Assembly: GCA_022702545.1 (NCBI GenBank)
Contig: JAHRBC010000004.1
Span: 6,168,001 to 6,232,000, forward strand
DNA from: Phycomyces nitens
Taxonomy: Eukaryota > Mucoromycota > Mucoromycetes > Mucorales > Phycomycetaceae
Reading direction: 5' to 3'
Length of the DNA stretch: 64,000 nt
The notes under the pieces are model-generated. The model was given only the letters and a program-made list of their open reading frames with translations. It made no database searches and was not told the DNA's origin. Below, piece by piece: positions 11,187 to 23,218 of the stretch. Both the position numbers and the translations under genes were made by a program. The stretch's first letter is position 1. Each line of letters starts with the position of its first letter.

Positions 11187-12305
11187 ATGGAACCTGATCA
11201 GCCCAAAGAGAATTCCGCTCCAATTGAGACCGTAGAGGACTCTGTCCCTGATGAATCCTCTGAATCTTCGGAACTTGAAGAATACGAGGTTGAAAGCATT
11301 CTTGATCATCGCTATCGTGGCAAAGGAAAGGTACTATTATATACATGTCTAAATTTATAATAGATTCACTTGATCATTGCGAGAGAGAAAAAATACTGAT
11401 TAAAATCTCATTAAATTCTAGTCGAAGACTTTGCAATACAAGATTCGCTGGAAGGGTTACAAGGAAGAAGACGACACTTGGGAGAATGAGGAAAACGTGT
11501 ATGTTACAATTCGCATGTACCCTCAAATATTAATAGGGACATGTGTAGCGATGCCACAGAATTAGTAGAAGCCTACATGGAAGAATACAAGAGATCTACA
11601 AAGGCAGCTCAACAGGCAAAGCCCTCGAGGTCAAAATCATCGAGTGTGGAACGTTCGACGCCTTCTAAGCGCCGGTTATCAGACTCTAGTCTTAATTCAT
11701 CTGTTCCTTTGAAAAAGGCAAACCTTGGAAGCGAAGAATCAACTGGTGAGACTCGGTCTAGAAGAGCTGTGATAGTAGAAGATGAATCCGAAACAGAAAT
11801 CGATGTTGGATCTGAAGAAACCATTGATGTTCCTATCAAGAAATCCAAGAAGAAATCTGTAAATGCTTTGCCAAAGAGAAGCGGTAAATACGATGAAGAA
11901 GAAGAAGAAGATCTTGGGCTGTCGTCCAAGGACCTCGAGCATGCTATAAATGATCCTACATTCCGTTCTGATGATTCTTGGAACTGGAAAGATGCTATTA
12001 AAGAGGTTGTGATGGCAACAAGACAACCCAGAGATGATCCAGATGGTGTTATTGGGATTGTTGTCCGGTGGTATGATGATGAATATTGGCATTTTATAAA
12101 AGTCTAATGATTTTATGGCTATATCATAATAGGAAAGACGATGTTTTGGCTCTTTATCCCAGCCAAATGCTTAGGGATAGATGCCCACAGACGGTAAATA
12201 GGTCTCTAGAATCACATTTCTGTACTCATACTTTATTTCTTCTTGTGTTTATAGCTGATCAATTTCTATGAAAGTAAGCTGATCTTTAGTGATTTACCAA
12301 ACTGA
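11187..12305 (+). CDS. heterochromatin protein 1 (HP1/Swi6-like)
   Basis: Five exons (11187-11330, 11422-11498, 11537-12070, 12133-12193, 12255-12305) encode 288 residues. An acidic N-terminus leads into a chromodomain (EEYEVESILDHRYRGKGK, then YKIRWKGYKEEDDTWENEENV), with the aromatic-cage Tyr and Trp residues that read methylated H3K9. A charged hinge rich in Ser, Lys and Glu follows, then a C-terminal chromoshadow domain (VIGIVVRWKDDVLALYPS, DRCPQTLINFYESKL), which normally dimerises and recruits partners. The donor at 12071 was chosen because splicing there restores the chromoshadow RWKDDVLAL; reading straight on meets a stop after FIKV. The 38-nt intron 11499-11536 is unusually short. 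The expected role is heterochromatin silencing in the nucleus. The gene lies beside a transposon, which may be coincidental. Confidence 0.9.
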
Positions 12306-12555
12306 ATAATCTTTTAAGCCATAAAAAAATAAACTCACATAAAAGAAAATGTAAATACTTCAAGTCTTGAAAATCCAAGGAGCTTGGTATTTTGTTGGTT
12401 ATTCCACTCCAGCATCTCACGCTCAAATGCCGATATTTAGCATTAGTCACGTACTCGTGCCGTAGAATAAAATAATTGCTTAAAATTAGATTTCCCCACA
12501 ATTTCATCTTTACTTTTCTTTTTTTATTCATCTCTTTTGCTACATCGATCTCCCA

Positions 12556-12631
12556 ATGGACATCTCATCTCTCTTTAGTGTCAAGGACAAGGTGTGGTCC
12601 AACAAAGTCCTCGAAGCATTAATCTCATGTA

Positions 12632-12666
<35 letters not shown>

Positions 12667-13789
12667 ATATATAGGTTGTATTGGTTACAGGTGGTTCCCG
12701 TGGAATTGGTGAAATGATTGCCACTGTAAGAATATGTGTATATCGATCGGCCTATACAACAATTGCTCATTTATTCTCTAGGGCTACGTTTCTGCTGGTG
12801 CAAAGGTGTACATTAGCAGTCGATCGGCCAATGTCTGTGACAAGGTAAAGATCTAATCTCATTTCCTCATTCAGATCATCAATTTTTCACTAATTACACA
12901 CACAAACACACACACACAAACACACACACACAAAGGTTGCCAAAGAATTGACAGCTTTGGGTCCTGGCAAATGTTTTTCTATTCCCGCAGATCTACAGAA
13001 ATTGGAAGATGTTGAGCGTCTTGTAGCCGAACTCTCCAAGAGAGAGACTCGTAAGTCACAAGTTGGCTTTAATGTATATTTTTTGTCAGACTGATCTTTG
13101 GTACAGATCTTGATGTGCTGGTGAACAATGCTGGTGCAAACTGGGCTGCTCCAATCGATACATTTCCTGACCAGGCCTTTGACAAGATTGTTAGCCTGAA
13201 CCTCAAGCGCATCTTTACCTTGACCCAAGGGTAAATAGATAAAACTCAATCTACTTTATCTGACTGTTACCCCCATCTAGCTGCCTTCCTTTGCTGACTG
13301 CCAAGTCTAGCCCATCAAACCCTTCGAGTGTGATCAACATTGGGTCAATTGATGGTCTTCGTGTAAGCTACAACTAAAAAAAAAGAATGGAGTCCATTGA
13401 ACATATTTTAATGCTCGAAATAGACACCTCCCCAAGAGTCTTATGCCTATAGTGCCTCCAAGGCAGGTCTCCATCATATGTCTCGCCACATGGCATCCAA
13501 CTTGGGTCCTCGGGGTGTTTTGGTCAACACAATTGCTCCTGGTGCATTCCCATCCAAGATGATGAAGGGCACCCTTGATAAAATGGGTGACAAGATCATT
13601 GCCTCTCTCCCAGTTGGCCGTATTGGCACACCTGAGGATATTGCTGGTACATGTATCTACCTGTCTTCGCGTGCTGGCCAGTATACCACAGGCTCCACAA
13701 TCACTGTAAGTGCAATTGTTACCCAAGACATTCTAATCAATTGATTCCTCTAGGTTGATGGTGGTGCTTTAATCGGCTCCAAGCTCTAG
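12556..13789 (+). CDS. short-chain dehydrogenase/reductase (SDR)
   Basis: Eight exons (12556-12591, 12675-12725, 12782-12844, 12936-13050, 13107-13230, 13281-13362, 13424-13705, 13754-13789) encode 262 residues. Classical SDR features appear in order: the nucleotide-binding TGGSRGIG, NNAG, a catalytic Ser in INIGSIDGL, YSASK (catalytic Tyr and Lys), and the C-terminal VDGGALIGSKL. Length fits the classical SDR family. The fold predicts an NAD(P)H-dependent oxidoreductase; the pattern is closest to bacterial 3-oxoacyl-ACP reductase/RhlG-like SDRs and their fungal counterparts, but the substrate cannot be inferred. No targeting sequence is evident. Introns include an (ATT)n microsatellite near 12630-12660 and a (CA)n run near 12896-12931. 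The gene converges with Vac8. Confidence 0.9.
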
Positions 13790-14099
13790 TCTACCAAAAA
13801 ATAAATAGAGAGAGAGTATTGCCATTATTTATGTTTATCTACAACCAATAAATTATTATTTTTCAGTGGTGGTTTAATGAAGATGTTTGTAAGTACTTTG
13901 GGTTGAAGGGTAACAGAAAAGGAGGAGGGTTTGGTGGAAAGATTGGGAGTAGATATATAATGGGTGTAGATATATAAATATATATATATACATTTATATA
14001 TATATATCTATATACATATAAAAGAGGAGGGGGGATAGTAGGATGGGGTAAATGTGGAGGGGGGGGGGGGTGTTGCATGGTTACAGCGTTGGCTATTTA
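13790..14099. other. convergent intergenic spacer with poly-G tract
   Basis: About 310 bp between the 3' ends of the SDR and Vac8 genes. It contains TATA-type dinucleotide runs and a homopolymer of about a dozen G (near 14060), which is prone to length error. Confidence 0.6.
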
Positions 14100-16404
14100 T
14101 TACTGTCTCTTGCCTATAAACCATTTCTCGGTATCTCCTCTCATGGACTGTACTTCCTGAAGCAGTTCAGCCACCCGCTTGGCCAGACCAAATATATCAC
14201 CGTCCATTTCATCCATGGTATCCTCATTTGAATGGTCAGCGACCTTCTTTGGCTTTTCTTCAGGACCCGAATTTGCGATTCTTTTAATAGACTGAACAAT
14301 AGAGGGAGACTGTGCTATTCTGGTAACCAGTTCCTTATCTACAATGCACAGACATCAATAACAATTCATATATACATACATACACAAAAAAAAACAAAAA
14401 AGGTTACCATTTCCTTCGAGGAATTGTTCGACTGTCCAGACACCAATGTGTTGAAAGGCAATGTCTTGGTCCTCGGCAAGGAAATGGACCAGGAAACTGT
14501 AGAGACTGCCACCAGCAGGGCTATCCCATACTTTCACAAAGGGGGTATAGTCCTTGACCTTTGAGCTAAGGTTTCCAATCGCAGCAGCCGAGTTTCCCTT
14601 GACTTCCATATTATCACTTGATGTCAGGGGTACCAAGACTTCGAGTACACCAGAAGCCAACAATCGCTGTTTCAGATCATCACTCAGGGCCAACACTGCA
14701 ATTGCAGCCGTCATTTCCGTCTGCACTGTAGGAGGAACTAAACCGATCAGCTGCTTAATACGTTCTACTGCACCTGCTTCCACAATGGCTCTCTTGTTGC
14801 GTTCTGAGCTGGCGGCTAGGTTGCGCAGGGTAGAAATCGCATGGCACTGGATCTCCTCGTTCTCGTCGTACGACAGTAGATCAATCAGTGGGTTCACAAA
14901 ACCCTCATCAATGATCGGTGACTCGTTGGCAGGGTGAATAGAAATGTTTCGAATACAGGCGACTGAGGACAAGATGAGTGGTAAAAATGCGGATTTGAGG
15001 AGACGTAAGAGGGGAGGAAGACCTTTGCAGCGGACGATCTCCAGCTGGTATTTCTCTATATAGATGTGGGTTTACTTTTCTTGTCCTTGACATAGCTACC
15101 TTACCATCTGAAGCAAGATTACGGAGAGCGAGTGCGGCCTGGCATTGGACTTTAAGGCTCTTTGTGTCCATGAGGACAATAAGATACTGAACCAGCCGAG
15201 AATCTGTCTGGGCCAGTTTCTTTCGATTGCCAGCTAAGAGATTGGTCAATAGAGAGATCTTTTTTTTTGGCCCTTTAGGATATCAATATTACCATCAACG
15301 GCTATATTGCTTAGAGCGGTCGTACAATAGTACTGGACATCAGCATCTGGAGAATTGAGTAGACCGATGAGGACCGGGATTGCCCCTGCATTCACCAACT
15401 GCTGGCGATTCTCCTCTGACAAGTTAACAAGAGGGTCAGTGCGTATATCCGGGGTTAATCTAATGGTATTATTGCAGAGCACGTACGGGTATGCGTCATG
15501 TTGAGTAGAGCGCCGGTTGAATTGCGCTGTACTCTTTGATCTTTGGATCGGGCCAAGTCTACCAGCAGACGGAGGGCGTCCGACTTTGCAATCTTTGCCT
15601 TGTTGTCGTCTACAAGAAGAAAAAGGTTAGAGATTGCGAGGAACAAGTAGATAATTATTACCATGGGTAGCAAGATTAGTGATACAACCAACGGCATTGC
15701 ATTGGACTTCTACATTTGGGCTACCCATCTGACGAATCAATTGGTCAAGGCCATTGAGTTTGACGATCAAGAGTTTGTTTTCGGCTGGTGTGGATAGATA
15801 CAAAAAAAGTTATATACACTGCTTGTCAATCGTAACAGATTCGTACGACAACCAATAATAGGCGTACCATTCACAGCAAGATTTCCCAGGGATGCACTCG
15901 CTGCTCGCTGGACTTCAACATCGTGCGACTGCAATAGAAACAGAATTGGATCAAGCGTCTCCCGGCCAACCTGCCTGACATCTTTGTATGTAATGTTAAT
16001 ACAAGATTATCATATATATAAAAACACACCCCCAAACCCAGGTTCACCTTTTTCTGTAATCTCTGCAAACGCAAGCGCTGCTGATCTCTGGAGGTCAACG
16101 TTGTCTGAATACGCCAGGGTTGACAAGGCTTGTAAAGGTCTGCCTTCAAAAAAGTTGGTCTGATTGCGATCTAGAGGGTTGTCAGTTTGATTGACATCTA
16201 GGTGGTCAATCTTACTTTCGAGGTACTGTAACAGTTCTGCAATTGCCTCGCGCTCGTTATCCTGCAAGAGTGGTCCATAGAGGCCTATACGGTTACCCTC
16301 TTTGATTAAAGAGATTGGCGGATTAGAAGAGATGTTTATTTGTTGTTGATTGTTCTTGACTTACTTCCTAAGCAATCAGTACAGCAACTACACGTATTGC
16401 CCAT
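14100..16404 (-). CDS. VAC8: Vac8-type armadillo-repeat vacuolar membrane protein
   Basis: Nine exons (16404-16365, 16299-16048, 15981-15868, 15784-15662, 15609-15487, 15415-15293, 15233-15105, 15055-14408, 14338-14100) encode 596 residues. The N-terminus [11 protein letters not shown] is an SH4-like signal: Gly2 for myristoylation and Cys5, Cys7, Cys8 and Cys11 for palmitoylation. Tandem armadillo repeats fill most of the rest, for example [75 protein letters not shown] and [15 protein letters not shown]. Yeast Vac8 anchors on the vacuole and works in vacuole inheritance, nucleus-vacuole junctions and the Cvt/autophagy route; these roles are inferred by homology. Repeat order and length agree with the family. 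The C-terminal tail after the repeats is hydrophilic and acidic (DTMDEMDGD). Confidence 0.93.
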
Positions 16405-17362
16405 TTTCTGTTTGTGATGTAATGAAAAATAAGGGGAAATAAAGAGGTAAATGAGCCAAGTCTGAAGTATGAAATGAAATGAGAAAAAAAAAGAGAGAGA
16501 GAGAGAGAAAGAGAGAAAGAGAGAGAAATTTGATAGTGGTACTATTGTTTTATATTTATATTTTTATATTTATATATATATATATATATAGATGCTTATA
16601 TTGGGGGGTCTGTTTAGAGACCTTGAGGTTTTTATGTTGTTCTTGGTTAAGGAGAGTAGAGAAGAGAAAGAGGATTAGAGAACTGAGCAAACAAAATGAT
16701 TATAATGTAGCGAAAGAAGAGAAGCCCAAAAAGTATGAATAATATTAAAATATAAATAAAATATATAAAAAAAAAGTCAGGGAGTAAAAATAAATACAAA
16801 ATATAAATATATATATATATATAGGTATAGGTATATAGATATATAAAAATAATATTATGTGATTCTAATTATCACTTTTCGTGGCAGAATAAGACAAGAC
16901 TAGAAGTAATACTGGCCTTGGTACCCACCAAGATACCTCCAAAGAATACGCTTGGGTTGTGCCCTAAAGGACTATGATGCATTGGCTGTCTTTGGGATGC
17001 ACCTCACTCGTGACGTACCTGGCACGTGCCCTCACAGTGTATAGCCATCAAAGCAAGACATTCCATAACCATTTATTTTTTGATAATTGAAAATTGAAAC
17101 AGCTGTAATTTTTGGTTATTAATGCGTCTAGACCATCATGTCAATTCAATGGCTTTTTATTAAGCATATACCTACAATTTTGGTTTAAAGAATCACAAAG
17201 CAATGGTACTTTATATATATATAAATAATATATATATATATATACATATATCACTACCAAAAAAAAATACTAGAAGAAAAAATTAATTATTTTAATTTAT
17301 TTATATTTATTTTTTTATTTATTGAAATATTGAAATATTTAAATATTTATTTAATTGTATTA
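16405..17362. other. divergent intergenic region with simple repeats
   Basis: Shared upstream region of Vac8 (-) and CCA1 (+). It contains a GA-rich run (16490-16530), several (TA)n blocks (near 16570, 16810 and 17220) and poly-A/T tracts. No gene seen; likely promoters for both neighbours. Confidence 0.55.
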
Positions 17363-19505
17363 ATGTCACTTTCTCGCCATCTCACTCTGGCTCTATTCCG
17401 GCGATCTCCCAACCTGACAACCACAAAACGCCTCCACACCATGAGTACTGAACAAAGCCAGTCTCTGAAACGCCAGCATACCAACAACTATGGCTATTCA
17501 AAGACAGGTGCTCCCATGAAAATCGTCCTCGACAGCCGTGAAGAAAAGATTTGCACATTACTTCAAAACGTCTCCAAATATCTCTTGAAAGAACGCCCAG
17601 ATCTACCACTGATTGAATCCCGCATCGCCGGAGGATGGGTTCGAGACAAGGTGTGATGCAAATATGACAACAACAACAAAATAATAATAATTACTTATTT
17701 GGAAAACGCAGCTACTCGGAAAAGAATGCCATGACATTGACATTGCTGTGAATTCTATGATGGGTTTTGAATTTGCCCAGTATGTCAACAAGTACCTCGA
17801 AGCCAACAACTGCCCTACCCGATCTATTGCCAAGATTGACAGCAACCCAGCAAAGTCAAAGCATCTCGAGACAGCCACGACAAAATTATTTGACCTCGAG
17901 ATCGATTTCTGCAATTTACGCACAGAAATCTATACTGAAGACAGCAGAATCCCAGCCAAAGTTGTGCGTACACAATATGTTTATCCATTGATTTAAGAAA
18001 TATTAAGTACTTTTTTTTATATATATCCTAGACATTCGGTACACCTCTTGAAGATGCCTATCGCAGAGACACAACCATAAACAGCTTATTCTACAATGTC
18101 AATACTGCGTCTGTAGAAGATTTTACAGAAAGGGTAAAACCAGGCACATTTAGTATATATATATATCAGCATCAATACTTACTCTATCCTCTAGGGTTTA
18201 TCTGATCTGACTCATGGATTGATTAGAACACCCTTGTCTCCCTTTGAAACCTTTAGAGATGACCCTCTACGTGTGCTGCGGTGCATCAGATTTGCCAGTC
18301 GATTTAATTTCACAATGGTCCCTGAACTGTGTGAGGCAGCAAAACATCACGAGATACGGGAAGCCTTATTGTCAAAGATCAGTCGAGAAAGAATTGGTTC
18401 TGAATTCGAGAAGATGATCACTGGCCCTTCACCTCTTCAGTCAATTCAATTGATCCAGGATTTGGGTCTCTATAATGTTGTATTCTCATCTCCTCAGACC
18501 ATTGTTTCTGGCTCACCAGAAGATCCCCAGATTGCTGTCAGGGCAGTTGGGGCCGTTGAATGGCAAGCAATTTAAACTACCATACACTTTATTTGGCCAA
18601 TGCTAACTCTGGATCTACAGGCTATCAAAAGGAAATACTCACAAAAAGCAGCTATTGTCAGAATCAAATGATGAGCTCAGAACTCTCTACCTGGGTGCCA
18701 GTGTTCTGCCCTTTATAAATGTCAAGGGAGAATTCAAGAGAAAGATTGTTCCTGCTGTGCAGATGGTCTTGCGAGATTCTCTAAAGGTAACAATGATATA
18801 TCTCTGTTGCTTTAAAAAACCAATGGTTCTTTAACAGGGTTGTTTTCTAGACCACAAATTTAGATATCAGTACCATATCAAATATCTTGGAAATCATTCC
18901 TACCTTGCGTGAGGCATCAAACAAGAATATCCAGGGCGAAATCAAGCGTTCAGAATTAGGTATGTTTATATAAAATAAAGTACAATGATTGTTTAAATAT
19001 AAACTATATCTATATATCTATCAATGCATTCTATAGGTGTCATTATTCGTAACTTGGGACGCCTGTGGACCACAGCCATCAAGCTTGCTCTGATCAAAGA
19101 ACTGCTGGATACTTTTCAAGATGTGCCTTGGGAAACCCCATCTGATATCAAAGGTATTCTATTATTCAAATCTCTCGAGTAAACTAAGCAGATAGTTAGA
19201 CAATGTTGGAAGGCTACTCTGCGACAAATACGACGCATTGATCTCTAGAGCTCATGAATATGGAATCGAGACATGCTACACATGGAAACACCGTATGGAT
19301 GTAAGGCTATAAAAACCATAAGAAATCACAAGATGACAAACCTTGGCTCTAGGGTAAACAAGTAGCAAAACTATTGGGCATCAAACCAGGTCCAGGCATG
19401 ACTGACATTCTCTTTAATGAGATGGTCTGGCAATTGGACTATCCCAACGGCACAGACGAAGAGTGTGAAGAAGCCATTCGTAAATACTGGGCAACAAAAT
19501 CATAA
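17363..19505 (+). CDS. CCA1: tRNA nucleotidyltransferase (CCA-adding enzyme)
   Basis: Nine exons (17363-17650, 17712-17963, 18032-18133, 18195-18562, 18621-18786, 18851-18959, 19037-19153, 19200-19300, 19353-19505) encode 551 residues. Class II nucleotidyltransferase motifs are clear: AGGWVRDKLLGKECHDIDIA (GG and DxD metal-binding), RRDTTINSLFYN, GLIRTPL, and DPLRVLRCIRFASRF. It adds or repairs the 3' CCA of tRNAs. The first ATG opens a basic, Ser/Leu/Arg-rich stretch (MSLSRHLTLALFRRSPNL) that looks like a mitochondrial presequence. A second in-frame ATG at 17441 (MSTEQSQS) would give a cytosolic or nuclear form, as in yeast CCA1, where alternative starts sort the enzyme. Intron 4 must begin with GC (18563) to keep GAVEWLSKGN in frame. 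Confidence 0.93.
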
Positions 19506-19839
19506 GGGCTCTCAACTGGCCATTTATATTTTTGTTCTTGTACTTCTTTACCTTTTAGAGGGAGTCATTTGAGGACCCTCTTTTTGGATCACAATACTCT
19601 TTCGTGCCCACAAGGCCACATCATTGCATTTTGCACAGACCAAGCAAATAAAAAAAAGTATCGCTTATTGTAATATAAGAATTAAACATGGCCTATAAAT
19701 GTCTCATTAATCAAATTTAACTGTTATTTTTTATATATTTTTAAAAAAACAAGAGGCGAATTGTTTTACTCTATTTTTGCATGTAAAAAAATCCAAGGAT
19801 TTCATTTGGTCCTCCCCCCCTTTTTTTTCCCCTTTAGTC

Positions 19840-19871
<32 letters not shown>

Positions 19872-19895
19872 CTCTTGAAGAATACCTCTTTACTC
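19506..19895. other. intergenic, promoter side of the SNF2 gene
   Basis: About 390 bp between two same-strand genes. It contains poly-T and an (ATT)n run near 19845-19870. No gene seen. Confidence 0.5.
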
Positions 19896-22800
19896 ATGAC
19901 ACAAGATTCAGACGAAAATCACTATAGCATGTATCACACTGAATCCCACTGAATCCGCACGCTTCAACGTCTAATTCAGAATCCCCAATAGTATCAAATA
20001 ATCCTAATGGAGCTGTTCCAAATCAAAAAGACAAGCAGTTGATCAAGTTTAGAGCTTTATTTGTCAGAGACAGTGTGTTTTCTAGAGAATATGCTCAAAA
20101 TGCTCAAGATCAAGACAGCTATAAATTCAGAAAATCCATAATCTTTGACGACAATGTTCTCAAAGAATTCAAAACCAATTTCAAGCCATTGCCAGATACT
20201 CTTATTCCAACTGCTCTGAGAGGAACAGTGATTCCATTGCCTGAATTTATCTTTAGTACATCAGAATCATTCAAATCAGAAACCCAGGACACAAATGACG
20301 ATGAAGAATTGGTAGATTTGAATCAAGATTACTATCAGAAACAATCGTGAGTGAAAACAAAATTAAATTAAATTAAATTAAATTAAATTAAATTGTGCGT
20401 GTATTCATCATTGATGGTAGTGAGAGTCGTAAGCGACGCCCAAAAAATGTCATTGAACGACGAGAGAGACCAAATCGACTACCTCCAACCCTAATCAACC
20501 CAGAATCAGAGTATCGTGATTTTACAGTGAAGATTGACCCACATTTTGTACAGGTTTTGAAAAGTCATCAGGTAAAATTAAAGAATGTCAAATAAAATCC
20601 CAAAGTGTATAAATCCATACTCTAGCTTGAAGGTGTACGGTATATGTGGATGCGTACAGTATCAAGTCATGAAGGATGTATCCTGGCACATTCAATGGGA
20701 CTAGGTAAGCAAAGAATTTAAATCAATGGAAAATAACAAGTCGTTCTTGATTTATAGGCAAGACTCTCCAGACCATTGTATTTGTCACTACACTTATACA
20801 GCAGATCAATCGTAGTGTTGCTCAGCTTCCCAAATATCTACATGTAATAAGCACTTTGGCTTACAAACCTTGCACTAATATCCACCACTGTAATTATCAA
20901 TTAGAGCAAAAGAATCTTGATCCTTGCACCTACCATTGCTCTCGACAATTGGGTTAATGAGTTTGAGCGCTGGTTGTCCCCTGAACTCCAGGCAATGGTT
21001 GGACATGTTGTCAACTTTAATGATCCTGGAATGGTCAATATAACTTTGGCTCGAAAGATGAGAATCCTTGACAGCTGGTTTGGACATGGAGGAATCCTGT
21101 TGATGAGCTATGATCAATTCAGATGTCTGCTAAAACCAAACCAGATACCCGTTGACCTGGAGAAATTGAAGAAATACTTGCTTAAACCTGGTCCATCTGT
21201 GCTTATTGCGGATGAAGGCCATCGTATCAAGAATAGTCAATCTATTATAACAATCTTGGTTAACCAAATTGAAACACCAGCCAGAGTGTGTCTGACAGGT
21301 TATCCTCTTCAAAACAACTTGGCAGAGTATTATCATATCCTAGACTTTGCTTCTCCGGGTCTATTTGGGACTCCAGTTCACTTTAGGCAGAGGTACCAAA
21401 AGGTCATTGAATCTGTCTATGCTGACTCTCCACCGTCTCAAGTCTACATGGCCAAACATGCTTTGTATCACCTTCATCTTTTAAGTTCGAATTGTATTCA
21501 TAGGTAAGCTATGGCTCATAAATAATCATTAGAGAAAACTAATCCTAGTCAATTTTTTTTCAGAAAGGATGCTTCAATTTTGAAAATAGAGCTACCTTCA
21601 AAGGTCGAATATATTATCAATTGCAACCTTTTAGAGGTCCAGTTTTCGTTATATGAAAATATGCTGAAAGAACTGCTCAAGTCATCGTCAAATCCTTTGG
21701 TAGGACTCATCTTGCTGCGTGCTATATGCAATCATCCGTTTGTATTCTTCAAGGTAAGTGACAATGTCATTAAAATGAGATATTCTAATCGGTTTGTTGC
21801 TAGATGGTCAATAATAGAAAGTTACCCTTGAAACGCAAACAAGTACCCAAGTTGAGAATCAAGGAACCAAAGGTGGAAGATCATGAAGTTGATGAACTGG
21901 ATGAATCAGAGTATGGCATTAGTGAGCCAGCCCCAACAGAAGAGGAAGGCGAACAACCAGATGATCAGATTGAAGCAGTTGATTCCAATGAACTTGAAGA
22001 ACTAGAGTCCTGGGGAAATACAAATTCCTTGAAATGGGTTGACAATGCATTTAAACCACTTGAAGGTGAGAAATAGATGGTGTGGGCAATACAGCTATTT
22101 TAGAGACTAGAATAAATGACTTTCTTTTTTTTTGGATGATTAGATTCCTTGGATATCTCTTCAAAAATGAAAGTGATTGTGGAGATTCTCAAACATGCCT
22201 CGGATATTGGTGACAAGGTTCTTATTGTATCTCACAGTTTATTGTGTCTTGGTAAGAACCTGATTGAACTTCTCAGACTGCAAAAAAAGAAGCTAAAATC
22301 CATAAAAACAGATTACATTGAGGAAATGTGCAGGAAGATGGAATACAAGACACTGCGCATTGATGGCAGTACACCGCAGCCAGTATGTGCCTTTTATTTG
22401 ACTTGATATCATCTCTAACCTGTATTATTATTTATAGCTTCGTCAGCCATGCATTGATCAATTTAATGATGATCCAAATGAAAAAATTATGCTTCTTTCT
22501 GCTCGAGTAAGGGCTGATACATTTAACAATTGTCTATTATCTAATGATTCTGATTAATCACTCTGTAGGCAGGTTCTATTGGTGTCAATATTGTTGGTGC
22601 CAATCGCGTAATCTTGTGTGATTTTGATTGGAATCCTTGTCACGAAGAACAAAGTATTGGTCGTGTCTATCGTTACGGACAAGTGAAACCTGTAGTTATC
22701 TATCGCCTGGTTACCAATTCCACGATAGAAGAACGCCTCATGAACCAAAGTATTCACAAGCGTGGCATATCAAGGTAAAATGAACATATCAACGTGAACA

Positions 22801-23141
22801 TTTTGAATATTCTAACACATGTCTACAGTCGAGTGATTGATAATAAGAGAATGACACCACAATTGGAACAAGAAATGAAGACATACTATGCTCTACCAGA
22901 AAAGAAGATTGAACCTTTGCCAACTGATCTTGGGTTTAGTATTGTTGACCCTATCATGAACAGTTTGATTGAGGACCTGGGTGATTGTATTGCAAACATT
23001 CGCCTCGGTGATAGTTTTACAGAGCCTGGGTTTGATCACTCTAAAGGACTCGAGAAAGAGGAAACTAAAAAGATAAATGTCGAAATCGGTAAAATAAGAG
23101 CAAAACACATGAGAAGGATAAGAAGAAAGTATAAGCGATAA
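19896..23141 (+). CDS. SNF2-family ATPase, ATRX/ARIP4-like
   Basis: Coding exons supported from about 19943: to 20346, 20421-20571, 20626-20704, 20758-20843, 20905-21503, 21564-21753, 21804-22065, 22144-22382, 22438-22506, 22569-22774 and 22829-23141, about 865 residues. Helicase motifs: I AHSMGLGKTLQ; Ia LAPTIALDNWVNEF; II IADEGHRIKN; III LTGYPLQNNLAEYY; V-VI GSIGVNIVGANRVILCDFDW and IGRVYRYGQVK. The AHSMGLGKT form and the helicase C-terminal motifs are characteristic of the ATRX/ARIP4/DRD1 subgroup rather than Rad54 (where the motif reads DEMGLGKT). The expected role is ATP-driven chromatin remodelling in the nucleus. An acidic insert (about 21860-22000) separates the two lobes. The 5' end is unresolved: the first ATG (19896) frame stops at 19950, and no intron with correct phase joins it to the long frame opening at 19943. 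Confidence 0.85.
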
Positions 23142-23218
23142 TTCAATTTTCAATAAAATCTAAAGAAAAGACTATTACATGATCCATACTACACATATAC
23201 AGTGGAAATTTGTACGGA

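Noticed and set aside
12071..12132. HP1 gene ending after FIKV, without a complete chromoshadow domain
   Set aside because: Using the donor at 12071 and acceptor at 12132 restores RWKDDVLALYPS and the normal C-terminus.
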